A DNA stretch of 64,000 bases from Arenibacter sp040216555 (GTDB lineage Bacteria; Bacteroidota; Bacteroidia; Flavobacteriales; Flavobacteriaceae). The notes below the pieces were generated by a model, which saw nothing but the letters and a program-made list of their open reading frames with translations, did no database searches and was not told where the DNA came from. A program made the translations under genes and the position numbers. The stretch's first letter is position 1. Each line of letters opens with the position of its first letter. The stretch spans positions 128,806-192,805 of the forward strand of contig JAVJOW010000033.1 in assembly GCA_040216555.1 (NCBI GenBank), given 5' to 3'. Positions 8,325-16,811 of the stretch are shown here, piece by piece.

Positions 8325-9266
8325 TTAGGATATTGTTAAATATACAAATAGAACATACACAGCCAAAAGGATTACTCCGTCCTTCCAGCCTAACCTTAGT
8401 CCTTTTGGCAAAAACACTAGCGGAAGAATTAAAAAGGAGGTACCCAACATCCAAAAAATATCGTTGGTCAGCAAGCCTTGATCCGATACTTTAATGGGCG
8501 TTATCATTGACGTAATACCCAAAACAGCCAACAGATTAAAAATATTGGACCCTATAAGATTTCCTAAAGAAATGGCCTTTTCCTTCTTTAACACTGCGAT
8601 TACAGAGGCAGCCAATTCCGGAATACTGGTGCCGATAGATACTACGGTTACCGCAATTACCCGCTCACTAACACCATAAAAAGTAGCAAGCCCTACGGCA
8701 CCCTTAATCAATAGTTCAGAACCTCCCCAAAGGGCAAGTCCGCCCAAGCCCAAAAATAGCACCGTTTTATATAAAGGCAGAGGAACATCATCCTCAGGCA
8801 ATTCATCTACAACCGCAGTTTTCTGAAAGCGCAAGAGATATACCAAGAAAATAAAGAGTACAATCACCATTAAAAAGCCCTCATATCTTTGTAACTCTCC
8901 ATCGAAATAAATAAAACCAAAAAACAATAGGGATGCCAGCATCATAACTGGCCAATCTGTAGTATAAAAACTCTTTCTAACCTCTATACTTCCCAGAATA
9001 ACGGTTATTGCCAGTACCAGACCCAGATTGGCAATATTGGAGCCTACAACATTGCCCAGCGCCAAATCGGGAAAGCCCTCCAAAGCAGCATTTACACTTA
9101 CTATTAGCTCGGGTGCGGAGGTCGCAAAGGAAACCACTGTCATACCTATAACAATCTTCGGTATATTAAGCTTTAATGACAAGGCCACCGCCGCCTTTAA
9201 AAGCCAATTTCCTCCCGCAATCAACAATACCAATCCTAAAACAATAAAAAGTATATCCAGCATCAA
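8325..9266 (-). CDS. calcium/sodium antiporter (CaCA family, YrbG type)
   Basis: The 313-residue inner-membrane protein is almost entirely hydrophobic, with about ten membrane segments. The two inverted alpha-repeats that define the cation/Ca exchanger family are present: GMTVVSFATSAPELIVS near residue 41 and AVTVVSIGTSIPELAAS near residue 204. These carry the ion-binding Ser/Thr and Glu residues. The start could be either of the first two Met codons (9266 or 9263). A TATATTTG box lies just upstream. The regulatory-domain protein gene follows after 17 bases. Confidence 0.92.
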   Translation of the reverse strand: MMLDILFIVLGLVLLIAGGNWLLKAAVALSLKLNIPKIVIGMTVVSFATSAPELIVSVNAALEGFPDLALGNVVGSNIANLGLVLAITVILGSIEVRKSFYTTDWPVMMLASLLFFGFIYFDGELQRYEGFLMVIVLFIFLVYLLRFQKTAVVDELPEDDVPLPLYKTVLFLGLGGLALWGGSELLIKGAVGLATFYGVSERVIAVTVVSIGTSIPELAASVIAVLKKEKAISLGNLIGSNIFNLLAVLGITSMITPIKVSDQGLLTNDIFWMLGTSFLILPLVFLPKGLRLGWKDGVILLAVYVLFVYLTIS

Positions 9267-9278
9267 AAAATTTTCCTA

Positions 9279-9286
9279 CAAATATA
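9279..9286 (-). promoter_or_regulatory. sigma-A -7 box for antiporter gene
   Basis: The minus strand reads TATATTTG, matching TAnnTTTG, 12 bases before the first ATG. Confidence 0.55.
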
Positions 9287-9667
9287 ACCAAGAATCCGAC
9301 TTTTTTTCACCAACATAACTGCCTTTCCAATAAATCAAGAAATTCAAACTAACCACCTAAAAATATCCCCGGCCATAAAGGGAATCCAATAAAATATTCA
9401 ATTTTAGATCACCTCCAGTACAATTTGAAAAGAATAAACCAGTGACTTTTAACGATTGATCCCATATTGGCTCCAGATGAAAATTTTCGGAAGCCTTATT
9501 TTGCACCCAGAACTACACAATTCTTGATTACTCCATACAAGCTTCAAACTATCAATTCTACTGCCTCTCCACTCCTAAGAATGGAGCTGGAGCTTTATTA
9601 CCAACACCTCGGATTACGCACAATATAAAAATAGATTTTTCAAACAATGGCATATATTATTAAATTG
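9287..9667. other. long intergenic region without recognised gene
   Basis: About 380 bases between divergent genes. No reading frame of convincing length or composition, no strong hairpin and no RNA family was recognised. A short tandem GGAGCT GGAGCT (9583-9594) is the only local repeat seen. Confidence 0.5.
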
Positions 9668-9675
9668 TATCTTTG
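9668..9675 (+). promoter_or_regulatory. sigma-A -7 box for nrnA, very close to start
   Basis: TATCTTTG matches TAnnTTTG exactly and ends only five bases before the ATG at 9681. With a -7 spacing, transcription should begin at or next to the ATG, implying a leaderless message. Confidence 0.6.
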
Positions 9676-9680
9676 CGCGC

Positions 9681-10697
9681 ATGAATTTAGAGATTATAAA
9701 GGCAATTAAGGGGTTGTTGGATATACCCCAGAAAATTGTAATTATACCGCATAAAAATCCGGACGGAGATGCTATTGGTTCTACTTTGGGACTATGGCAC
9801 TACCTGAAAGGAAAAGGGCAGGATGCAACCATCATTGTTCCCAACGATTTTCCCAAATTCTTAAAATGGATGCCGGGAAGCGAGCATATAGTCAATTTTG
9901 AAAGAGACAACTCAGCAGCGAAAGCCCTCATTAACAATGCTACCGCTATATTTACTTTAGACTTCAATCACTTGGGTCGGATTGGGCAACTGCAACCTTT
10001 ATTGGAAGGTTCATCGGCCACATTTGTAATGATAGATCACCATCAAGAACCGGATAATTACTCCAAGATTACCTACTCTGATGTTCGTATGAGTTCTACA
10101 TGTGAAATGGTTTTCAATGTAATTGAAGGACTGAATGATGTAGACAGCATTACCCCCGATCTTGCAATTTCGTTATACACCGGTATCATGACCGACACTG
10201 GATCTTTTAAATATTCTTCCACCACCAGCCGGACACATTTGGTTGTTGCCAAATTAATAGCGCAAGGAGCCAAAAATACAGAAGCACACAACAAGGTATA
10301 TGATACCAATACGCCAAGTAGATTACATCTTTTGGGTTGTGCTTTAAAAAACATGGTCATTCTGGAAGAATTTAATACGGCATTTATCACTTTGTCGCAA
10401 GACGAACTGGATACCTACGATTATAAAAAAGGAGATACCGAAGGTTTCGTGAATTACGGATTAACGTTGGAAGGAATTGTTTTTGCTGTTATCTTCATTG
10501 AAAACCGCGAGGAAGGAATTATCAAGATCTCTTTTAGATCTGAAGGGGATTTTTCGGTCAATGAATTTGCTAGAGCCAATTTTAATGGAGGTGGACATAC
10601 CAATGCCGCAGGTGGACGAAGCGATGTTTCCATGGAAGAAACCATAAACCAATTCAAGGCCTTACTGCCGCAATACAAAGAAGATTTAAACGCATGA
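9681..10697 (+). CDS. nrnA: DHH-family oligoribonuclease / pAp phosphatase (NrnA-like)
   Basis: The 338-residue cytoplasmic enzyme has a DHH phosphoesterase domain: PHKNPDGDAIGS (residues 23-34), DFNH near 94, IDHHQ near 118, and a DHHA1 domain with NGGGHTNAAGG near 299. NrnA proteins degrade very short RNA oligomers and dephosphorylate pAp. The start follows a -7 box by five bases. Its stop overlaps the gldI start as ATGA, so nrnA, gldI and the following isomerase gene form one operon, a grouping that joins RNA turnover and gliding/secretion chaperones in this lineage. Confidence 0.93.
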   Translation: MNLEIIKAIKGLLDIPQKIVIIPHKNPDGDAIGSTLGLWHYLKGKGQDATIIVPNDFPKFLKWMPGSEHIVNFERDNSAAKALINNATAIFTLDFNHLGRIGQLQPLLEGSSATFVMIDHHQEPDNYSKITYSDVRMSSTCEMVFNVIEGLNDVDSITPDLAISLYTGIMTDTGSFKYSSTTSRTHLVVAKLIAQGAKNTEAHNKVYDTNTPSRLHLLGCALKNMVILEEFNTAFITLSQDELDTYDYKKGDTEGFVNYGLTLEGIVFAVIFIENREEGIIKISFRSEGDFSVNEFARANFNGGGHTNAAGGRSDVSMEETINQFKALLPQYKEDLNA

Positions 10698-11239
10698 AAC
10701 ACTTGATATTGCTTTTGCTTATTCTTGCCTTCTCCAGCTGCAATGGACCTGAACCGCGTAAGCCTGTTAAAGTTAAAACAGGAAGTATTTTACAAAAATC
10801 GGTCGAACGCAATAAAGACCTTTTGGCAAAGGAGGAAAAACAAATAATGGAAATTATTAAAAATGACTCCTTGAACACCTACTTTTCCAGTGGCATCGGT
10901 TCTTGGTATCATTATATGGTCAAGAACGACCAGACCGATTATCTCCCAAAAACAGATGACCTGGTGACACTGCAATACAATGTCATGACTTTCAACAATG
11001 ACACCATATATTCCAAAGAGAATATTGGGACCATAACCTACAAGGTAGATAAGCAGGATCTGTTCCCCGGTTTGAGAAATAGTATAAAACTTTTAAAAGA
11101 GAAGGAAAGCGCAACGTTTTTGTTCCCCTCCTCCCTATCCTACGGTTACCACGGGGACAATAACAAAATTGGGGTAAATGTCCCCATTAAATCCACCATT
11201 ACCATTTTAAACATAGATAAACAAAAAGACAACAATTAA
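10694..11239 (+). CDS. gldI: gliding motility-associated FKBP-type isomerase lipoprotein GldI
   Basis: This 181-residue lipoprotein has lipobox FSSC (Cys16). Residues from about 60 to 175 form an FKBP-type peptidyl-prolyl isomerase domain, ending in FPSSLSYGYHG and an ITILNI strand. Gliding flavobacteria need GldI for motility, where it probably folds periplasmic parts of the gliding/type IX secretion machinery. The start overlaps the nrnA stop by four bases (ATGA), suggesting coupled translation. The next gene encodes a second isomerase 11 bases on. Confidence 0.88.
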   Translation: MKHLILLLLILAFSSCNGPEPRKPVKVKTGSILQKSVERNKDLLAKEEKQIMEIIKNDSLNTYFSSGIGSWYHYMVKNDQTDYLPKTDDLVTLQYNVMTFNNDTIYSKENIGTITYKVDKQDLFPGLRNSIKLLKEKESATFLFPSSLSYGYHGDNNKIGVNVPIKSTITILNIDKQKDNN

Positions 11240-11250
11240 AACTAATTACA

Positions 11251-12357
11251 ATGAAGAAAATTTATTTATTATTGGCAGTAGTATCCATAGCATTTTCAAG
11301 CTGCAAGTCCAGTAAGCATGCCGATTTGGGAGATGGTATTTTTGCGGATATTACCACCACCAAAGGTGAAATACTACTTAAATTGGAGTACCAAAAAACC
11401 CCTTTGACCGTTGCCAATTTTATATCCCTGGCCGAAGGAAACAATCCTTTTGTTACCGACAGCCTAAAAGGCAAAAAATATTATGACGGTATTATCTTTC
11501 ATAGAATTATAAAGGACTTTATGATTCAAGGTGGAGATCCAACTGGAACAGGGATGGGAAATCCGGGATATAAATTTAAGGATGAATTTAACGACTCCCT
11601 TACCCACAATAAGGCCGGTATCCTATCCATGGCCAATTCTGGACCTACTACCAACGGAAGTCAGTTTTTCATCACCCACAAGGAAACTCCCTTTTTAAAT
11701 GGCAGACACACTGTTTTTGGTGAGGTTGTCCAAGGAATGGATGTTGTTGATTCCATTGCCAATGTTAAAACTGCGGAAGGCGACAGACCAGTTACCGATG
11801 TGGTAATGAACACCGTTGAAATTATCAGAAACGGCAAGGAGGCCAAGAAATTTGATGCCGTAAAAGTAATGAGCGATTACTTTGCCGAGGAAGAGGAAAG
11901 GATCAAGGCGATGGAGAAAATGAAAACCGATTTCGTTGCCCAAATTACCGCAGAGGAAAGTACCGCGGAAGAGCTACCATCAGGACTTAAAATACTTACC
12001 CTAGCAGAGGGCAATGGAGAGCAGCCCAAAGTGGGGCAAAAGGTAAATGTGCTATATGCAGGATATTTGTCTGACGGATCACTCTTTGACAGTAACTACG
12101 AAGAAATCGCTAAAAAATATGGCGTTTATCAGGAGGCCAGAAAACAAGGTCGCGGTTACGAAGCCATTCCAATGGACTACAGCCCGGAAGCCAGGATAAT
12201 TCCAGGATTCAAGGAAGGTCTTATGCAAATGAAGGTTGGAGACAAGGTTCGTTTGTTTATACCATCCCATTTAGGCTATGGTGAAGCTGGTTATGGCCCT
12301 ATTCCCCCAGATGCCAAGTTAATTTTTGATTTGGAAATTACTGGGATAGCCCAATAG
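11251..12357 (+). CDS. cyclophilin-FKBP dual peptidyl-prolyl isomerase lipoprotein
   Basis: The 368-residue lipoprotein (lipobox FSSC, Cys18) joins two unrelated isomerase folds. Residues about 30-195 are a cyclophilin (FHRIIKDFMIQGGDPTGTG, GSQFFITH, LNGRHTVFGEV). A charged helical linker with EEEERIKAMEKM follows, and residues about 245-368 are an FKBP domain (GQKVNVLYAGYLSDGSLFDSN, IPSHLGYGEAGYG). Such dual-family immunophilins are known in Flavobacterium. It likely helps fold exported proteins in the periplasm. It is the last gene of the nrnA-gldI operon and is followed by a strong terminator. Confidence 0.94.
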   Translation: MKKIYLLLAVVSIAFSSCKSSKHADLGDGIFADITTTKGEILLKLEYQKTPLTVANFISLAEGNNPFVTDSLKGKKYYDGIIFHRIIKDFMIQGGDPTGTGMGNPGYKFKDEFNDSLTHNKAGILSMANSGPTTNGSQFFITHKETPFLNGRHTVFGEVVQGMDVVDSIANVKTAEGDRPVTDVVMNTVEIIRNGKEAKKFDAVKVMSDYFAEEEERIKAMEKMKTDFVAQITAEESTAEELPSGLKILTLAEGNGEQPKVGQKVNVLYAGYLSDGSLFDSNYEEIAKKYGVYQEARKQGRGYEAIPMDYSPEARIIPGFKEGLMQMKVGDKVRLFIPSHLGYGEAGYGPIPPDAKLIFDLEITGIAQ

Positions 12358-12376
12358 TCATATTCCAAAAGATCAA

Positions 12377-12420
12377 AATCCTTGTTGGCCTCTATATTGG
12401 AGATCAACAAGGATTTTTTT
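12377..12420 (+). terminator. terminator of nrnA-gldI-isomerase operon
   Basis: AATCCTTGTTG (12377-12387) pairs perfectly with CAACAAGGATT (12405-12415), loop 17 bases, followed by seven T. Confidence 0.9.
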
Positions 12421-12513
12421 ATTGCTTATTCAGTTATTCTGATTAAGTGCGTATCCGAAAAGTAACCACGGATTAGAAAAATTTACTCCGCCAAACAAAT
12501 ACATAAGGGAAAT

Positions 12514-12975
12514 CTATTTCCAGTTGGTCGATTTAAGCTTTAAGGTAGCCTTTAATATATCTTTCTGGGAAATCTGTCCGACCAACTTTCCATTTTCCAC
12601 TATTGGAAAACGTCTGCGCTTTTCGTTCAAAAACTTATTGGCAGCATCAAAAATATTCATATTGCCGTCAATGGTTTCCACATTTTTTATCATGTGTCCT
12701 TCCACGGTCAAATTGGAACTTGGCAGATTGTGGTATCTATTTTCGCTTATGTGTTTAATACAATCTCCTTCAGAAATAATTCCGATCAATTCATTTTTGT
12801 CATTTACCACAGGGCCCCCTGAAATTTTATACTTTAAAAGAGCCACTATTACTTCTTCCACAGATTGGTCTGGCCTAAAAGTAATCAGCTTTCTGGTCAT
12901 ATAGTCACAAACCCTTAGTGGTGCTTCTTCACTGGGTTGTTGAACTCTAGGACCCTGAAAACTTTTGATTCCCAT
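12514..12975 (-). CDS. CBS domain protein
   Basis: The 153-residue cytoplasmic protein is a pair of CBS domains (residues about 20-80 and 90-150) with no attached enzyme or channel. CBS pairs bind adenine nucleotides. Landmarks are MTRKLITFRPDQSVEEV, ISGGPVVND, ELIGIISEGD and RRFPIVENGKLVGQISQKD, the usual GxxS/D turn of each repeat. It stands alone on the minus strand between convergent and same-strand neighbours, so its client is unknown. Confidence 0.9.
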   Translation of the reverse strand: MGIKSFQGPRVQQPSEEAPLRVCDYMTRKLITFRPDQSVEEVIVALLKYKISGGPVVNDKNELIGIISEGDCIKHISENRYHNLPSSNLTVEGHMIKNVETIDGNMNIFDAANKFLNEKRRRFPIVENGKLVGQISQKDILKATLKLKSTNWK

Positions 12976-13030
12976 ATCGGCTTTCTTTTGATTCTCTTAA
13001 ATATAAGAAATTTAATCATGTTAACCTAAA

Positions 13031-13068
13031 AAAAATACCCCCATCTTTTTAAAAGGGAGGCATTTTTC
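13031..13068 (-). terminator. weak terminator after pepD
   Basis: On the minus strand, AAATGCCTCCC pairs imperfectly with GGGGGTATTT around an A/T-rich loop and runs into a T tract. Several mismatches lower confidence. Confidence 0.45.
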
Positions 13069-13138
13069 AGAAATCTATGTAATTGTTTTACAGCTATGTA
13101 CATCTTAATTCCCATATAGCATTCAGGCCATCGTGCTT

Positions 13139-14599
13139 CTATTTTTTTGGAATTTCCTCAAGTATCTCCAAAATAAATTTCCAAAATTTTCGCAATGAAG
13201 ATATACTGGCACGTTCATCGGGAGAATGGGCACCTTTTATAGTTGGTCCAAAACTTATCATATCTACCGTAGGATAATTCTTTCCCAAAATTCCACATTC
13301 CAAACCTGCATGACAGGCAACGACTCTTGGCTGATCATTAAAAAGCTCCTGATATTTCCTTTCTAAGAGTTTCAAAATATTAGAATCAGGATTGGGATTC
13401 CAACCAGGGTAATCCCCACTTAAAGTTACTTCATACCCAGCCTTTTCAAAAGTGCTCTGTAAGTCTTTGGCCAATTCCATTTTACCGGCCTCTACGGATG
13501 ACCTTGTTAGACAGGCTATTTTTATTTGACCCTCTCCTACCTCCACTCTTGCAATATTATTTGATGTCTCCACCAAGTCCTTCATAGTTTTGCTCATTGC
13601 ATAGACTCCATTAAGGGCGATCTTAATAGCTTCCGTTAAAACCTGCTGGTCCTTGGGGTCCATTACCCTTGTTGGAAGCTGCGCAGGTTCGCAAACAATC
13701 TTAAGGTTTGGCTCGGTTACTGCAAATTCTTTCTTAAAATTATTGGCCCAATCTTTAAACAAGGCATCCAATTCTTTGGCGTCTGATGCTTTTATAGCTA
13801 CCAAAGCAGTACTTTCCCTTGGAATTGCATTTCGCAATCCTCCGCCGTCAATTTTGGAAATCTTTAAACCAAGTTGCTTTTGCCCCACTATCAATAAATC
13901 ATTCATGATCTTATTGGCATTGCCCAGTCCTAAATGGATGTCCATTCCACTATGACCTCCGGAGAGTCCTTTCACCTCTATTTTGTAGGCAGCAAAGCCA
14001 TCGCCCAAGGGAATTTCGCCATATACACCTTTCGCAGTAATATCTATACCTCCTGCACAGCCAATATCAATTTCATCGTCATCCTCTGTATCCAGATTCA
14101 ACAAGATATCCCCTTTCAACATTCCCCCCTTTAGTCCCTTGGCACCGGTCATTCCAGTTTCTTCGTCGATCGTAAACAGAGCTTCCAAAGCCGGATGGGA
14201 AATAACCTTGCTCTCCAACAATGCCATTATGGTGGCTACCCCTAAGCCATTATCGGCACCCAAGGTAGTACCTTTTGCCCTTACCCAATCTCCATCAACA
14301 TACATCTCTATACCCTGGCTATTAAAATCGAAATCCGTATCCGCATTTTTTTGATGTACCATATCCAAATGTGACTGCAGAATAACGGTCTTCCTATCTT
14401 CCATTCCAGCCGATGCAGGCTTTTTAATAATTACATTTCCCACAGCATCTTTGGTGGTCTCTAGCCGAAGCGCCTTTCCAAAGTCCATCATAAATGCTAT
14501 TACCCGTTCCTCATGCTTGGATGGTCTTGGAACAGCATTTAAATCGGCAAATTTATTCCATATATTTTTAGGCTCTAAAACTCTTATCTCCTTATTCAT
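13139..14599 (-). CDS. pepD: aminoacyl-histidine dipeptidase (PepD)
   Basis: This 486-residue M20-family metallopeptidase cleaves X-His dipeptides such as carnosine in the cytoplasm. Metal and catalytic segments are LQSHLDMVH near residue 74, GADNGLGVA near 114, the TIDEETGMTG pair of Glu residues near 144, LNLDTEDDDEI near 168, and the late CHAGLECGIL near 425. The length matches PepD. The start ATG at 14599 follows a TATTTTTG box by 18 bases. The region between it and the divergent DUF3810 gene is 72 bases and carries a promoter box for each. Confidence 0.95.
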   Translation of the reverse strand: MNKEIRVLEPKNIWNKFADLNAVPRPSKHEERVIAFMMDFGKALRLETTKDAVGNVIIKKPASAGMEDRKTVILQSHLDMVHQKNADTDFDFNSQGIEMYVDGDWVRAKGTTLGADNGLGVATIMALLESKVISHPALEALFTIDEETGMTGAKGLKGGMLKGDILLNLDTEDDDEIDIGCAGGIDITAKGVYGEIPLGDGFAAYKIEVKGLSGGHSGMDIHLGLGNANKIMNDLLIVGQKQLGLKISKIDGGGLRNAIPRESTALVAIKASDAKELDALFKDWANNFKKEFAVTEPNLKIVCEPAQLPTRVMDPKDQQVLTEAIKIALNGVYAMSKTMKDLVETSNNIARVEVGEGQIKIACLTRSSVEAGKMELAKDLQSTFEKAGYEVTLSGDYPGWNPNPDSNILKLLERKYQELFNDQPRVVACHAGLECGILGKNYPTVDMISFGPTIKGAHSPDERASISSLRKFWKFILEILEEIPKK

Positions 14600-14617
14600 A
14601 TTTATAAATTATGAATT

Positions 14618-14625
14618 CAAAAATA
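14618..14625 (-). promoter_or_regulatory. sigma-A -7 box for pepD
   Basis: Minus strand reads TATTTTTG, an exact TAnnTTTG match 18 bases before the pepD ATG. Confidence 0.6.
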
Positions 14626-14658
14626 CAGATAGAAAAACAACCATGCTAGATTATTGGC

Positions 14659-14666
14659 TATTTTTG
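14659..14666 (+). promoter_or_regulatory. sigma-A -7 box for DUF3810 gene, very close to start
   Basis: TATTTTTG lies five bases before the ATG at 14672. An alternative upstream start at 14654 would place the box inside the coding frame, so the box decides the start. Confidence 0.6.
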
Positions 14667-14671
14667 AACTG

Positions 14672-15739
14672 ATGAATACTAAAATTAAAAATCTTACCGC
14701 CCTTTTATTGGTTCCACAAATAATCTTGGTAAAATGGCTAGGGCAATATCCAGAATTTATAGAAACCTATTACAGCAACGGGATATATCCTTTTATATCT
14801 GGATTTTGGCGCTCCTTAATGGGATGGATTCCTTTTTCCGTAGGCGATATACTGTACGCACTTCTAATTATCATGGGAGTCCAATATATCATTGTGAACA
14901 GAATGGCCGTTAAAAAAAACTTATTAGGGTTTACAAGGGACATTGCTATGATCTTATCTGTGACATATTTTACATTTCATCTTTTATGGGGATTAAATTA
15001 TTATAGGCAACCCCTTTCACAATCCCTGGAACTTGGCGAAAAACACAGCCAGCAAGATCTGGAAAATTTTGTGGACCAACTGGTCCTGAAAACAAATGAA
15101 ATTCAATTCAGGATAACTGCTGATACCAGTAAAATGGTACAAGTGCCCTATACCAAAAAAGAAATTATGGAGCGTACCTTGGAAGGCTACCAATCCTTGA
15201 AAAATAAAATTCCACTTTTTGCCTACCACCACCCCAGTTTAAAAAAATCCATTTTCAGCATCCCTTTGAGCTATATGGGGTATGGCGGCTATTTAAATCC
15301 GTTCACCAATGAAGCCCAAGCCAATATCGCACTGCCGAATTTCAGGTTTCCCGTTATATGTGGTCATGAGATAGGACATCAATTAGGATTTTCCGCAGAA
15401 AATGAAACCAATTTTATTGGTTATTTGGCAACTGTTAGCAATGAGGATATCTATTTTAAATATTCGGCATATGCCTATGCCTTAAGTTATTGTCTAAATG
15501 AACTTGCCAGTTGGGACCAAGAGGAATTTAAGCATCAGTACAACAAACTGAATCCCGGGGTAAAAAAGAATTATAAGCAAGTGGCCGAATTCTGGGAGGC
15601 ACATAAAAATCCTATGGAGCCCATTTTTAAATCTATATTCAATGCTTTTTTAAAGGCCAACAATCAAAAGGACGGAATAAAAAGCTACAATGCCGTGGTG
15701 ACCCTTTTGATAAATTATTATCATCAAAATCCCTTATAA
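14672..15739 (+). CDS. DUF3810 membrane protein with HEXXH metallopeptidase motif
   Basis: The chosen start MNTKIKNLTA gives 355 residues; an in-frame start six codons earlier falls before the promoter box and is rejected. Two or three N-terminal membrane segments lie within residues 8-110, followed by a soluble domain. GHEIGHQLGF near residue 231 is an HEXXH zinc-peptidase motif, and NETNFIGYL a few residues later supplies an acidic residue at about the usual distance for a third ligand. DUF3810 proteins are found in Bacteroidetes and Firmicutes; substrate is unknown. I infer a membrane-bound zinc protease. Confidence 0.85.
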   Translation: MNTKIKNLTALLLVPQIILVKWLGQYPEFIETYYSNGIYPFISGFWRSLMGWIPFSVGDILYALLIIMGVQYIIVNRMAVKKNLLGFTRDIAMILSVTYFTFHLLWGLNYYRQPLSQSLELGEKHSQQDLENFVDQLVLKTNEIQFRITADTSKMVQVPYTKKEIMERTLEGYQSLKNKIPLFAYHHPSLKKSIFSIPLSYMGYGGYLNPFTNEAQANIALPNFRFPVICGHEIGHQLGFSAENETNFIGYLATVSNEDIYFKYSAYAYALSYCLNELASWDQEEFKHQYNKLNPGVKKNYKQVAEFWEAHKNPMEPIFKSIFNAFLKANNQKDGIKSYNAVVTLLINYYHQNPL

Positions 15740-15742
15740 AAA

Positions 15743-15767
15743 AACATGGCACAATAAAAGCCATGTT
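15743..15767 (-). terminator. hairpin terminator after DUF6503 gene
   Basis: AACATGGC (15743-15750) and GCCATGTT (15760-15767) pair perfectly around a nine-base loop. The T run follows on the minus strand, so it serves the DUF6503 gene; it also lies three bases after the convergent DUF3810 stop. Confidence 0.7.
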
Positions 15768-15935
15768 AAATTGCAATAACATTAATTACCGGTACTCATT
15801 AATTTATGGTATAAAATACGATAAGCAACCAACTAAACTCGTTAAGGAACATTAAGCACTATTATCACCGATCCTTTGAACAAGTATTTCCTAGGATCGG
15901 CAAGAGTAAGTTCATTTTTGGCAACACCCTGTTTT

Positions 15936-16739
15936 TTACTCTTGTACTTTTCCCTCTACAAATACCCCATTTTCAGGCTTTCCAAAGAAACTTATCGGTT
16001 TGGCCTGCTCACTAAACTCTATTCCTTCAAAAATGACCGGTTTTCTAGGCTCCTTGATCTTGCGTCCTTCGGAACTGTACCAAGTCAATGCCTTAGGGAC
16101 AGTAAGTCCATTTACCTCTGTCCAATCGTGATAACCTATCCAACTTAATTTATCGGAACGTTCACCACTTCTGTAACTAACGGTATAACCAAGCCAGGCC
16201 ATTTTAAAAGTATTGGGGTCGTAGTGTAGAAAGTACTCATCTTTATAGGAAGTGCCTATTCCCGAATTGAAACTTACGGCAATTCCGGGATAATTAACAC
16301 CTTCATATACCAAATCTTCCGTTTCAGCATAGACAATGCCTTTATCCCCCAGCACAAAAGGCATATTGAAAAAATAAGACCTAAGGTTGTGATAAAATAC
16401 GGGATCGCCCTTAAACGCGTTTTCTTCGTTGAGCAACCAAACCTTATTGCCGTCAAACCCGAGGGAATACGCTGGTCCGTCCACCCTATCCATTCTAGTT
16501 TTAAGATCCAAAGTATGAAGCTCCTCCCCTTGCTTAAAAACCAAACTCTTCTTGTTTCTCCAATTCGCCAACCCCCCATGGGCCTCAAAAACTTTTAGTA
16601 ATGGTTCTGGATATCGATCCAAGTCAACCCTTGTTTCTGTCCTAGGTTCGGTCAATTCCACTTCAACTTCCTTAGTTTCGTTTTCCATTTTACAGGATAT
16701 CGTACTAGCCAATAGCAGCGCTACAATTACATATTTCAT
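15936..16739 (-). CDS. DUF6503 family lipoprotein
   Basis: The 267-residue protein has a lipobox TISC (Cys16) and is probably lipid-anchored in the envelope. The body resembles DUF6503 proteins of Flavobacteriaceae: LKVFEAHGGLANWRNKKSL near residue 48, then a beta-rich region with KVWLLNEENAF and a later YHDWTEVNGLTVP. No catalytic motif is apparent. It is divergent from the SpoU methylase gene across 72 bases that contain a perfect 16-base palindrome. Function unknown. Confidence 0.8.
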   Translation of the reverse strand: MKYVIVALLLASTISCKMENETKEVEVELTEPRTETRVDLDRYPEPLLKVFEAHGGLANWRNKKSLVFKQGEELHTLDLKTRMDRVDGPAYSLGFDGNKVWLLNEENAFKGDPVFYHNLRSYFFNMPFVLGDKGIVYAETEDLVYEGVNYPGIAVSFNSGIGTSYKDEYFLHYDPNTFKMAWLGYTVSYRSGERSDKLSWIGYHDWTEVNGLTVPKALTWYSSEGRKIKEPRKPVIFEGIEFSEQAKPISFFGKPENGVFVEGKVQE

Positions 16740-16778
16740 CCCAATTATTTTAGTTGCCCCATTGGTCGTAAAACAATA

Positions 16779-16794
16779 ATTATGTTAACATAAT
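16779..16794. promoter_or_regulatory. perfect 16-base palindrome in divergent promoter region
   Basis: ATTATGTTAACATAAT is a perfect dyad ending five bases before the -7 box of the SpoU methylase gene (16799-16806). Position and symmetry suit an operator for a dimeric regulator. Confidence 0.45.
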
Positions 16795-16798
16795 ATAT

Positions 16799-16806
16799 TA
16801 TTTTTG
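16799..16806 (+). promoter_or_regulatory. sigma-A -7 box for SpoU methylase gene, very close to start
   Basis: TATTTTTG, exact TAnnTTTG match, five bases before the ATG at 16812. Confidence 0.6.
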
Positions 16807-16811
16807 CACCA

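Noticed and set aside
9583..9594. Tandem GGAGCT GGAGCT in the long intergenic region
   Set aside because: Only two units, no flanking structure or spacing that suggests a site.
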